Assembly (NCBI GenBank): GCA_023139025.1 | Contig: JAGLOH010000079.1 | Location: forward strand, 1-8,280 | DNA length: 8,280 nucleotides | Reading direction: 5' to 3' | DNA from: Candidatus Heimdallarchaeota archaeon | Lineage (GTDB): Archaea > Asgardarchaeota > Heimdallarchaeia > Heimdallarchaeales > Heimdallarchaeaceae | In this document: positions 1 to 7,777 of the stretch, in pieces | Layout of the letters: every line of letters starts with the position of its first letter | Position numbering within the stretch: position 1 is the first letter of the stretch | Made by a program: the position numbers and the translations under genes | The notes under the pieces: model-generated | The model's database searches: none | What the model saw: the letters and a program-made list of their open reading frames with translations, nothing else | Told to the model about the DNA's origin: nothing

Positions 1-1872
1 ATGGGGGACGAGAAAAGAAGCCAGTTCCCTTTCTCGAACAAATAAAGCATTGTCTACATAGTACTCCTTAACTTTGATAATTGCTTCCTTATTCATAGGA
101 TTTTGGACAGTTAGATACATTCTAGTTGCATCAAACTCACCAATACCCGTGTGACTTAACCCATAAAATTGTGCTGGGTAAAAATCACTCTGTTTTTTGT
201 TTTCAATAAGTCTATAGAAGAAACCTAAATACAATGAATTTCTTGAGATTGACCTAATAAATGCCAGTTGGTTATCTACATAGAAATGATAAGAGCCCAA
301 ATATGAATTTTTTACAATAGTAAAAGTTATTTCATTTTGTAATTTGCTTTGTAAAGGAATGGAATCAACTATAGCATAATTATGAATTATCAAGGCCAAA
401 TCATCTCCATCCCTAACTTTCTGAACTGCAAAAGCCCAGAAATCATCTTGTTCAAAGTAGTTGAAAACTAAACCAGTGGCAAGTCCATATTCATATAACG
501 ATAATTGAGCTTCAAGAGTTCCTGAGGTAAACAAGAACTTCTCTTCTTTGAGAATAACCGTTCCTTTCTTCTCTTCAGAGAAATCAAAAGTTAGAGATTG
601 ACCATCATCATCAGCTTTCCAATCACCAGGAGCATTAGAAGGATCATATAAGTATTCGGAAAGAACATAACCAGAACAATCAAAATAAGATGAGTTAGTT
701 CCTATAAAGGAAAGATAACTAGCTACAGTACCAGCTTGATCCCTAGCTAATACAAGTTCTTCTTGGTTATCAATTTCAACAGGTAAAATTTGAGTATAAA
801 CATCCTTAGTCGCATAGTCTATAGCTCTCAATTCTCTTCCATTCACAACTGTTTCTGATTGAGCTGTTATACCAAGATAAGGAATTCCAAGTAAAGGTAA
901 AGGAGAATCCAAAAGAGCATAACAACGAATAGAAATAGTGAATGAAATGTCTTTACCCTTCAAAGAACTTAGAGGAATCTGGAAGGGAGTGACTCTTCCG
1001 TCAAGATATTCTGTAACATCAAGCAGTTTCTCGTATTCATAGGAATGTCCGTATCTCATTTTTGCAAAAATTGTGAAATGAATACTTGAATTGTATGAGC
1101 TATCTGCCTGGAATTCATCATACATTCTTCCAATTTGTCCAACAAGAGACAAATCTGTGTAATAAGGTAAATAATAATCTTGAGTTTCCATAAAAAACGA
1201 ATAAACACCTGAATCAGGTTCAAAACTAATACTTCTACTATACTCTTTGAAGTGAGCATATTGTCCATTTTCTAATAGAGTTAGATCACCTACTTCATCA
1301 GTAAGAATAGATTTAACATTGTCATCTAGTAGGAGGTTGTAGATGAACAAGTTTGGTGTATAAACTCTTATTTTATCAAACTTCACTGCGCCATAAACTT
1401 CTAATCTTAGATGAGTAGATAAAGAATCGATATAAGATAAGAGGTTTAACTCTAGGTTATTAATAGTGTCTGGATGAGCACTATACAGAATCTCTGAAGT
1501 ATTAGCATTCCGAACAATAATTTTAGAACCAAGAGAGGTTGAGTAGGGAAGTATTTCAGCTTTAAGAATTAAATCAGTATATCCATTCCAACCAAGTATA
1601 CTAAAAACATTCCATGTATAACTACCTTCTTCTACAACTAACTTACCATTTTGGATATCGTATGCACTTTTCCAAATATCTGTTGAATTAGTAGTTAGGA
1701 AAGCAAAATCATCATAGAAGAAAGTAAAACTGTCAGTATTATCTGAACGAACCATAACTCTGCTAAAATCCATAAAAACTACAGAAATTATCAAGAAGAT
1801 AGCAAGAACTGTAGTGGTGAATTTTTTTCGATTGGATATTGTATTAAATTTGTTTAAGTTATTAATTTTCAT
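1..1872 (-). CDS. Exported protein with jelly-roll (ConA/LamG-like) modules, 3' end outside window
   Basis: The frame is open without a stop for 624 codons from the ATG at 1872 to the left edge, so the C-terminus is missing. Residues 15-17 are basic (RKK) and residues 19-36 form a hydrophobic segment (TTTVLAIFLIISVVFMDF); no clear signal-peptidase site follows, so it may be an uncleaved membrane anchor. Residues about 50-174 start with DDF, then W67 and NGKL (75-78), and end in a beta-strand like FDKIRVY, the layout of a jelly-roll carbohydrate-binding module. Residues about 405-590 look similar: DW at 417-418, TGLVFNYFEQDDFWAF near 466-481, FYVDN later, and GEFDATRMYL (578-587) as the closing strand. 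These patterns resemble LamG/concanavalin A-like domains; no catalytic motif is visible. The start overlaps the end of the Ig-repeat gene and has its own GGAGG site, pointing to coupled translation. Domain fold is inferred from pattern only; surface binding is the likely role. Confidence 0.85.
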   Translation of the reverse strand, partial: MKINNLNKFNTISNRKKFTTTVLAIFLIISVVFMDFSRVMVRSDNTDSFTFFYDDFAFLTTNSTDIWKSAYDIQNGKLVVEEGSYTWNVFSILGWNGYTDLILKAEILPYSTSLGSKIIVRNANTSEILYSAHPDTINNLELNLLSYIDSLSTHLRLEVYGAVKFDKIRVYTPNLFIYNLLLDDNVKSILTDEVGDLTLLENGQYAHFKEYSRSISFEPDSGVYSFFMETQDYYLPYYTDLSLVGQIGRMYDEFQADSSYNSSIHFTIFAKMRYGHSYEYEKLLDVTEYLDGRVTPFQIPLSSLKGKDISFTISIRCYALLDSPLPLLGIPYLGITAQSETVVNGRELRAIDYATKDVYTQILPVEIDNQEELVLARDQAGTVASYLSFIGTNSSYFDCSGYVLSEYLYDPSNAPGDWKADDDGQSLTFDFSEEKKGTVILKEEKFLFTSGTLEAQLSLYEYGLATGLVFNYFEQDDFWAFAVQKVRDGDDLALIIHNYAIVDSIPLQSKLQNEITFTIVKNSYLGSYHFYVDNQLAFIRSISRNSLYLGFFYRLIENKKQSDFYPAQFYGLSHTGIGEFDATRMYLTVQNPMNKEAIIKVKEYYVDNALFVRERELASFLVPH

Positions 1873-4800
1873 TTTTATTCCTCCAAAAATTCTTAACTGT
1901 AGGAGTGAGAACTCCAAAGATGAACAATAGCGTCCCCAGAACTAAAAAGAATGAAAAGGGACTAGAAGTGTGATTAATATTATCTTCTTGATTATCAGAT
2001 GAAAAAACAATATATTCAAAGATTTGTGATTCAGAAGAATGACCATTTGAGTCATAAATCTTAAACATAATCTGAACTGACTCTTTTAAACGATGAACAA
2101 AAAGGAAATCGTTATCGTTTAACCTATAAACAGTTTCAGAAATCCAGCCTTGTCCATAATTGATTTTACATATTACTTGAGATATTCCACTTGAGTCAAA
2201 GGCAAATATATCGAAGAAAATCTCAGAATTATAGTTGGGATTGACAGTATCACAGCTTATCTCAAAGTTAGGTGGAGTAAGATCAATGAGTTCTAAATAT
2301 TTAGTGTTTGAATTAATTGTTTCCTCGAATATCAAGTTAACTTCGATGAAATATTCTAATACCAGGAAGTATCTTGAAGAGACATAAGAAATGTATTCGT
2401 CAGGAGTAGTTTTAGCATAAACTCTATGCCAAGATTGTTCTCCTATCGCATGGTAAAAAACGATTATTGATGAAACATATTCTTGAGGTATGTTGTTTAA
2501 AGAGCTTTTATCTATTCTTAATATACCTTCATCATAATTGTCTAGATAATCAATTGTACTAAGAGTAGTGTTTAATGTTGGTTGCATCGGTCCCCCTCCT
2601 CCTCCTCCACTGTATTTAACAAGATAAGAGTAGGTAGAGGATTGAGCAGTATTGGCAGAATTATCACAAGCTTTCACATAGTAATAATCTGTAATTCCTA
2701 CAATTCCAGAAGCATAGTAAGTACCTCGATATAGATTGCTGCCAATATAACTCATACTAGTAGAAGACCAATAACCTCCCCCATGTTTATGATATAGTTT
2801 AACCCAATCTAAACCGCTTCCAGCATCAATTACTGTAGCTGTTACAGTTACCAAGTTGTTCTTATAAACTGTTGTAGGAGAACGGGAAACACCACTAATT
2901 GTTGGGGGGGTTACATCTACTATCTCATATGGACCATATAAACTTGAAATCCTATTATTTCCTGCATTATCATATGCAGTTATCTTGAAAGTTAATTCAT
3001 CCCCTGCACTCCATGAACCAACATAGACATCATAGGAGAAACTATTTCCGTTCCGAGTCATGTATTGAGAACTGATATAATTACCATTTTTGTACCATTT
3101 AACAGCACAATTGTCTATATCTGAACCATCATCGATAGCTGAACAAGAAATAGAAACATAATCAACAGAATCAGAAATAGGATCAGGTGAAAACTGAATA
3201 TTAGAGATAACAGGTAACTGAGTATCTATAATGTAAAAGACTAAGGGAGAAGTATAAACCTCGTTACCTCTGTTATCAGTTGCATGTATAATATATTCAA
3301 TTTTTGTATCATAATCAAAAACACCTATCAAATCGCTTCTAAAAACATCCTCCAGAAAAAGAGAAAGATAGATATTTGTTTGTAGAATATCATTTTTCCA
3401 CCATTCAACCCAGACGTCATCTAATCCTGAACAACTATCTATTATTTCTGCATAAAAGCGGAATTGTTCAAAATACTCAGGAATTGAAGGTACTCTATAG
3501 TGATCTAAAATTGCTGGTGCAACTGAATCAATTGCAATGAAATAATTCTCACTATTTGTAGTTGTTTGGACATCTGTATCTGTGTGTTGCCAGTATATGA
3601 TATATACAACTCCACAAGCATCGCTAAACTGAAAATCAATGAAAACAGTGCCATCATAATCCAAAGGAACTTGCCAAGTATTATACTCATAAGTTCCATT
3701 GAAAGGATTCCCAGCAATTAAATTCATTGAAAACCAGTCAGTTGTATAAATTCCATATCTAAATCTAATCAGAGAATCTGTAATTCTTTTGTAATCTTGA
3801 GCTATTAACTGAATTGTTGGGCAATTTCCTGAATTGACACTTGATGGAATGATAAAATTAGTTAGAAGTGGAGAAGAATAATCATATAGTTCAAAACAAG
3901 TATCGTTATCATCCCAGAAAAAGAATTCTGATATATGACTTGCATTATCTATTGCCCATAATTTCAAGAATAGTAGCTCATGTGAGATTCCAGGAAACTG
4001 TGCATTTGAATAGATTGAAGTTAGAAGGTTGTAATCTACAGTAACTTGATAATCGTTACTTCCGATATGTTGCATAATTAGGTAATCATTAAAAGTAACT
4101 CCATCTGAGCTGTAATAAAGTCGAACCTCAGTTAGAGTATCATCTACAATAGTACTAAGGATGATTAAATCTGAACTAAAATCAATCAGCCAAGCATCAG
4201 AATAGACATTATTAGGATCTTCATCAAGAGATTGTGAATCAGTCCAAGCACCACCAGAATAAGAAACAGAAGTACTTATTTCTGGATCTAAAGTATCAAC
4301 AACAGTAAAATAGTAAATTTCAGAAGCTCCACTAAAACCTAAGGTATCTTCAGATTCAAAATAGTAGGTAATGTAATCATGTGCTATCCATGAATATGAT
4401 ATATATGTTTCATAGTATATATTGGAAACATTAGTTAGATGAAAAGTATAGATGGAGTCTTCTTTTAAAGAATAAAATGTAAAATTCACTGTTGTTTCTT
4501 CTATGCTACTGGGGTCGTCTAACCAGAGTTCTACATGAATTAAGTCAACTGTATCATTTATTTGTTCTCCATCATTTAATTCCCAGTTAGTAAAAGTGGG
4601 AGGATAAAGATCAACAGAAGAATAGCTATAAATGAATGTTTGAGACGGATTATCGTTCCAATCTACAGAAGCAAAATAATACTGTCGGAGAACACCTAAT
4701 TCAAGTAATGGTATATTTCCAGATGACCACCAACTATCTCCATCATAAAAGAGAGAAATAGTTGTGTTTGTGTTCCAATTATCATCACTATAAACCATAC

Positions 4801-6532
4801 TTGCAGCTTTTACACCAGAACCTATTCCATCAGATATTTTGGTTTTGAAAATTGGAGAATCAAGATAACCAATAGTTTCCATTGAATAAAAATCGGTAAA
4901 TGAAGGACCAGTGTAGTCCCAGATTAGGAAGATAAGTTGTTCAGAAAGAGTATAGTATCCATGTATGTCCTGAGCTTCAAACTGATAAGTAATCCAAGTT
5001 GAAATTGGAAAACCTTCATCGAGAGTATAATAATAAACATGCTCTCCCCCCTTAATCATATCATAAACTCCATAGGGTGTTGATTCATTGTTTGTCCAGA
5101 TGTGGAGTTTAACCCAGTCTATTTCACTAGAATCATTAACATAAACATAAAGAGTATGCTCATGTGAATGACATATCTTCTCCTCGTGAAGATCTTTGAT
5201 ATTATACAGAACAGGAGAACTACCGTCATTAATGAAGAAACCTGAGTAAAAGACAGTTTCTTCACCATTGATGTCTTTTGCTTTAATTGTAATGATAACA
5301 TTCTTCATCTCTGGGAGTGATATAGTTGGAATAGAAGTAAACCAATCATCAGTTCCTTGAATATTGGTCATTATGTTTTCTGTTTCATTTACTTCTCCAG
5401 GAATAGACCAAATGCAATCAACAGAAATAATACTCTGATCAGTTATTGAAGCTGTAATAGTTACTTCATTTCCTTTGTAGACAATTGAAGGTGAAATAGT
5501 AACATCATCAATGTAAGGCTCATTATATTCGACAATTGTTCTAAAATAATGGACTGGTTGTTGGGGATAGATGTAGAAATTATCTCCAATTTGATAATTA
5601 ATAACAATCCAATATTCAAGTACATTACCTCCCTCAAGTAACATTCCAGGTAAGGGCTCAGAAGTCCATTTTATATCATCAGTTTGAACAAGGGCTAAAG
5701 TGTTTATATTTCCTGAATTAATTCGATAATTAACTTCAGAAGAAACTATTTCACATCTATAGTAAAGATTACAGAAAAAGGTTAAGTCAACATTTTCAGT
5801 AATATTATAAGGTTCAGTCCACAATTCATGTAGATATGGAATATCTCCTACTGTAACATAGATTTCCCTCTTAGATATTCCTACATCATTGTCTGAGTTA
5901 GTTGCTTCAATCCAATATTCTACTTTGGTGTCATAACAATTAGTTCTCGGAATAAAACCAGAGTAATAATCTATTGTTTCATTATAATCCATTGGAATAA
6001 ATGTTGGAGAACTATCATTGAATTGATAATAAAGATAAGTATGAGTTATGACCAATCTGTCAAGAATCTTGACCTTAATTTCAACATCTTCATCATATTG
6101 AGGAAGAATAGGAACTCTCTCAATCTTTCCAAAAGATGGAACCAGACATTCCTTAACTATATAGCTGAAATTAGAAGAAGTTTGAGTAAAACCATCAAGG
6201 GAAATTGCTTTAATGAAAAAGGTAACTGTTTCACCAAGAGAATACGTTTCTATCTGTTCATAGAAAGTGAAATCGAAGTAATTCTTCATATTCTTTGAAT
6301 GCCACTCATTTTCTGAAAGAGCCTTATAATTCAATTTTGCTTCCTTCAATCCCTCGCTGTAGGTAATATTCGCGCATACTGTAACAACATCATTTGGTGT
6401 AGGATTAGTCGGAGTAAAAATAATATTTGAAATCACTGGATGAGCTGTTTCAGCATGAATTCTAAATGCAATACTAACTTGTGATACAACAAGTAAGATA
6501 ACAATAAATGATATAGTTTTTTTATTTTTCAA
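1862..6532 (-). CDS. Giant cell-surface protein with about 14 tandem Ig-like domains and C-terminal membrane anchor
   Basis: This 1556-residue protein starts with basic residues and a hydrophobic core (6-23), with a likely cleavage after IHA (residue 27). About 14 beta-rich repeats follow, starting near residues 32, 131, 231, 338, 439, 543, 643, 749, 887, 1004, 1106, 1208, 1315 and 1419. Most are about 100 residues, open with a P-x-I/F strand (VTPPTISGV, LTPPNFEIS), carry a middle WVKLY-like strand, then YY-x-x-A-x-D, and end in Y-x-V-x-D. This is the pattern of bacterial/archaeal Ig-like or Fn3-like stalk domains. Six glycines (1309-1314) separate repeats 12 and 13. Residues about 1525-1545 form a membrane helix followed by a basic tail (KNFWRNKNEN). 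There are about 17 N-x-S/T sequons, compatible with surface glycosylation. The start codon is TTG, supported by a Shine-Dalgarno match and by the signal peptide beginning there. No enzyme motif is seen; a stalk, adhesin or envelope role is inferred. Confidence 0.93.
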   Translation of the reverse strand: MKNKKTISFIVILLVVSQVSIAFRIHAETAHPVISNIIFTPTNPTPNDVVTVCANITYSEGLKEAKLNYKALSENEWHSKNMKNYFDFTFYEQIETYSLGETVTFFIKAISLDGFTQTSSNFSYIVKECLVPSFGKIERVPILPQYDEDVEIKVKILDRLVITHTYLYYQFNDSSPTFIPMDYNETIDYYSGFIPRTNCYDTKVEYWIEATNSDNDVGISKREIYVTVGDIPYLHELWTEPYNITENVDLTFFCNLYYRCEIVSSEVNYRINSGNINTLALVQTDDIKWTSEPLPGMLLEGGNVLEYWIVINYQIGDNFYIYPQQPVHYFRTIVEYNEPYIDDVTISPSIVYKGNEVTITASITDQSIISVDCIWSIPGEVNETENIMTNIQGTDDWFTSIPTISLPEMKNVIITIKAKDINGEETVFYSGFFINDGSSPVLYNIKDLHEEKICHSHEHTLYVYVNDSSEIDWVKLHIWTNNESTPYGVYDMIKGGEHVYYYTLDEGFPISTWITYQFEAQDIHGYYTLSEQLIFLIWDYTGPSFTDFYSMETIGYLDSPIFKTKISDGIGSGVKAASMVYSDDNWNTNTTISLFYDGDSWWSSGNIPLLELGVLRQYYFASVDWNDNPSQTFIYSYSSVDLYPPTFTNWELNDGEQINDTVDLIHVELWLDDPSSIEETTVNFTFYSLKEDSIYTFHLTNVSNIYYETYISYSWIAHDYITYYFESEDTLGFSGASEIYYFTVVDTLDPEISTSVSYSGGAWTDSQSLDEDPNNVYSDAWLIDFSSDLIILSTIVDDTLTEVRLYYSSDGVTFNDYLIMQHIGSNDYQVTVDYNLLTSIYSNAQFPGISHELLFLKLWAIDNASHISEFFFWDDNDTCFELYDYSSPLLTNFIIPSSVNSGNCPTIQLIAQDYKRITDSLIRFRYGIYTTDWFSMNLIAGNPFNGTYEYNTWQVPLDYDGTVFIDFQFSDACGVVYIIYWQHTDTDVQTTTNSENYFIAIDSVAPAILDHYRVPSIPEYFEQFRFYAEIIDSCSGLDDVWVEWWKNDILQTNIYLSLFLEDVFRSDLIGVFDYDTKIEYIIHATDNRGNEVYTSPLVFYIIDTQLPVISNIQFSPDPISDSVDYVSISCSAIDDGSDIDNCAVKWYKNGNYISSQYMTRNGNSFSYDVYVGSWSAGDELTFKITAYDNAGNNRISSLYGPYEIVDVTPPTISGVSRSPTTVYKNNLVTVTATVIDAGSGLDWVKLYHKHGGGYWSSTSMSYIGSNLYRGTYYASGIVGITDYYYVKACDNSANTAQSSTYSYLVKYSGGGGGGPMQPTLNTTLSTIDYLDNYDEGILRIDKSSLNNIPQEYVSSIIVFYHAIGEQSWHRVYAKTTPDEYISYVSSRYFLVLEYFIEVNLIFEETINSNTKYLELIDLTPPNFEISCDTVNPNYNSEIFFDIFAFDSSGISQVICKINYGQGWISETVYRLNDNDFLFVHRLKESVQIMFKIYDSNGHSSESQIFEYIVFSSDNQEDNINHTSSPFSFFLVLGTLLFIFGVLTPTVKNFWRNKNEN
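1880..1884 (-). promoter_or_regulatory. Shine-Dalgarno site for the jelly-roll protein gene
   Basis: GGAGG on the minus strand lies seven bases before the ATG at 1872. It is inside the last codons of the upstream Ig-repeat gene, so ribosomes finishing that gene can restart here. It fixes the start at 1872. Confidence 0.8.
2591..2608 (-). repeat. GGA-repeat encoding a six-glycine linker
   Basis: On the minus strand six glycine codons (mostly GGA) stand in a row, coding residues 1309-1314 of the Ig-repeat protein. It joins Ig-like repeat 12 to repeat 13 and is likely a flexible hinge before the membrane-proximal part. As RNA it is also a very strong Shine-Dalgarno-like tract, seven bases ahead of an in-frame ATG at 2587. 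Confidence 0.85.
6517..6531 (-). repeat. 15-base direct repeat, copy 2 (start of the Ig-repeat gene)
   Basis: TGAAAAATAAAAAAA on the minus strand; exact match to 6896-6910. It includes the last two bases of the TTG start and encodes the KNKK after the initiator. Low complexity, so it could be chance. Confidence 0.6.
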
Positions 6533-6535
6533 GTA

Positions 6536-6542
6536 ATCACCT
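6536..6542 (-). promoter_or_regulatory. Shine-Dalgarno site supporting the TTG start of the Ig-repeat gene
   Basis: AGGTGAT on the minus strand matches the 3' part of the classical Shine-Dalgarno consensus (GGAGGTGAT) and lies three bases before the TTG at 6532. There is no ATG in this frame near the signal peptide, so this site decides the start. It overlaps the TGA stop of the small upstream gene (6537-6539), so translation of the two genes is probably linked. Confidence 0.65.
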
Positions 6543-6911
6543 AGATACTATTTTCTTAATATGTGAATTGAGAATGATTGAATTTCCATAGAGATTCATT
6601 TTTGGAGAGATTGACCGAAGAGGATGTTTTAACCACACTTCTTTGTCTAATCTGTTTGGACATCCCCTTGGCAATCTATTATCCGGAGGTAAGTCAAGAT
6701 GTAGAAGTTTGATATAGACTTCTTGATCTACTTTACAAGATGACTTATTCTCAGGAAGCGTAAAATAACCCCGAGTCTTGAAAGAAAAACAATTCATTTG
6801 ATCTATTTTTCTTTTATAACCTCTCTCCTTTAGATATTGAAAAGAATTAAACAGATTAAGATGAATATCTTTTTCAATGAAGTCGAATTGTCTTATTTTT
6901 TTATTTTTCAT
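6537..6911 (-). CDS. Unrecognised small basic protein, first gene of the leftward operon
   Basis: From the ATG at 6911 it encodes 124 residues starting MKNKKIRQFDFIEK. I do not recognise a family. It has no signal peptide or membrane helix, is rich in Lys, Arg, Asn and Leu, and has three cysteines (one in NCFSF, one in SSCKV, one in RGCPN) without a clean metal site. The C-terminal half contains a proline- and arginine-rich stretch (LPPDNRLPRGCPNRLDKE). In favour of a real gene: an open frame this long is unlikely by chance in such AT-rich DNA, it is co-oriented with the surface genes, and its TGA ends four bases before the next start. The start is uncertain: ATG at 6920 gives 127 residues and ATG at 7037 gives 166. 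A GGGA tract nine bases before 6911 favours the shortest. It could also be a decayed fragment of a mobile-element protein. Confidence 0.5.
   Translation of the reverse strand: MKNKKIRQFDFIEKDIHLNLFNSFQYLKERGYKRKIDQMNCFSFKTRGYFTLPENKSSCKVDQEVYIKLLHLDLPPDNRLPRGCPNRLDKEVWLKHPLRSISPKMNLYGNSIILNSHIKKIVSR
6896..6910 (-). repeat. 15-base direct repeat, copy 1 (start of the small upstream gene)
   Basis: TGAAAAATAAAAAAA on the minus strand, identical to 6517-6531 and 379 bases away. It holds the last two bases of the ATG at 6911 and the following KNKK codons. Confidence 0.6.
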
Positions 6912-6996
6912 CTTTTCCATTCCCTTCTTATTTCTAATTCCAATTGTAAACACATGTCTTGCAGAGCAGATTGTATCAAAGTTTCTTGCTTTATGC

Positions 6997-7010
6997 TTTT
7001 TAAATAAATA
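6997..7010. promoter_or_regulatory. Candidate archaeal TATA box, usable in either direction
   Basis: TTTTTAAATAAATA on the plus strand (TATTTATTTAAAAA on the minus strand) resembles the archaeal TATA element. Read leftwards it would start RNA near 6975, giving a leader of about 65 bases before the ATG at 6911. Read rightwards it would start near 7030, well ahead of the ATG at 7196. Position and sequence only; no BRE was convincingly identified. Confidence 0.4.
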
Positions 7011-7162
7011 CCGTAAAATGTTGCAGTTAGATTGCATCTTCTCTCTTAGTTTAGCTTTAAATTTACCAAATGAAAAGGAAAAAGAAAAAGTGATTGAAGA
7101 AGATATCCAGAGGGTGAAGGATATGTTTAATAAAGGGCAAAAATATGATTTGAAGAGAAGAA

Positions 7163-7178
7163 CCTTTATTTGAATAAA
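7163..7178 (+). promoter_or_regulatory. Candidate TATA box for the 193-residue protein gene
   Basis: An A/T-rich tract (CTTTATTTGAATAAAT) is centred about 26 bases before the ATG at 7196. That is the usual TATA-to-start distance in archaea, so a leaderless or nearly leaderless transcript is possible. The weak ribosome site before this ATG (GGGAAGAG only) fits that idea. Confidence 0.35.
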
Positions 7179-7195
7179 TCTAAAAGGGAAGAGAA

Positions 7196-7777
7196 ATGAC
7201 AGCTAGGAAAAAACGGAGTGAACAAAAACAAAAAGATATACAAATTCTTGAGCTTTTCAACAATAAAGTAGATAAATTAATGAATCTATCCTTTACAGAG
7301 TATGTTTCAGAACATAATACTGGATTCAAACTTAAACTTAAGGAAGGAAAAACTCCTTCCATAAATGAGATATTTCCAGACGAAGAATCCTTTGACGCAT
7401 TCGTGCCCACCTTCCGAATGTTTTTACAAAAAAAGGAAAGAATAAGCATATACAAAATTGAATCTATATATGAAAGAAATCAACTAAGCAAAGAGTTGAA
7501 AGCAAAATTCAAAGAATCGAAAGAGAAATATGAGGAATTTCTTGACAAAAAATCGATGATTGAAGGATACACAAGAAGAGAATTTACGTTCATTCTAATT
7601 TATGGAAACTATTTGCATTTGGATGAGAAGAAAAGAGCAGTCTATGAGAAATATGTGTTACATCCTATTGGCAGAGCATTTGCAGTGAATGAGTTCCTAT
7701 ACACTTTATCTAAATCTTTGACCTTCTTCAGATATGTTTATTTCTTAAATGAAGAAGCACTTAAAAAATTACGATGA
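7196..7777 (+). CDS. Conserved-looking soluble helical protein of unknown function
   Basis: This 193-residue protein begins with a very basic, Gln-rich tail (MTARKKRSEQKQKD) and is otherwise predicted helical, with many Lys and Glu and no signal peptide or membrane helix. A distinctive core runs from FPDEESFDAFVPTFRMFL (near 60-77) through a charged helix (near 95-118, ELKAKFKESKEKYEEFLDKK) to TRREFTFILIYGNYLH (near 126-141) and an aromatic C-terminal part ending NEEALKKLR. The order acidic DEESFDAF, charged spacer, TRREF-x-x-x-IYG recalls uncharacterised bacterial and archaeal proteins that I know only as hypothetical; I cannot name a function. The start is the first ATG of the frame and is preceded by a purine-rich GGGAAGAG tract. 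The next gene follows after 116 bases on the same strand. No catalytic motif is visible. Confidence 0.85.
   Translation: MTARKKRSEQKQKDIQILELFNNKVDKLMNLSFTEYVSEHNTGFKLKLKEGKTPSINEIFPDEESFDAFVPTFRMFLQKKERISIYKIESIYERNQLSKELKAKFKESKEKYEEFLDKKSMIEGYTRREFTFILIYGNYLHLDEKKRAVYEKYVLHPIGRAFAVNEFLYTLSKSLTFFRYVYFLNEEALKKLR

Larger units (their letters stand above)
6912..7195. other. Divergent intergenic region between the two gene blocks
   Basis: These 284 bases separate the leftward surface-protein genes from the rightward genes. They contain TATA-like tracts (see 6997-7010 and 7163-7178) and no confident gene. A plus-strand open frame runs through to a TGA at 7171-7173; its last part (from an ATG at 7018, 51 codons, ending DLKRRTFI) has a plausible charged composition from KEKEK onward. 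It has no good ribosome binding site and its upstream half is only the antisense of the small leftward gene. It may be the leader of the 7196 gene, a very short gene, or a remnant. Confidence 0.5.

Noticed and set aside
1056..1268. 70-codon minus-strand frame within the jelly-roll gene, and similar short frames at 3505-3717, 5119-5301 and 6023-6298
   Set aside because: All lie inside much longer, well supported genes in another frame and have no ribosome site or family resemblance.
6877..7173. 98-codon plus-strand open frame with a hydrophobic N-terminus that looks like a signal peptide
   Set aside because: Its hydrophobic half is the reverse complement of A-rich codons in the leftward small gene (poly-T gives Phe/Leu/Ile), and no ribosome site precedes it. 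Only its last 30 or so codons look coding, and they are noted in the intergenic entry.
7180..7455. 91-codon minus-strand open frame opposite the 7196 gene
   Set aside because: It is the antisense shadow of a convincing plus-strand gene, with a Ser/Leu/Phe-rich composition typical of such shadows.
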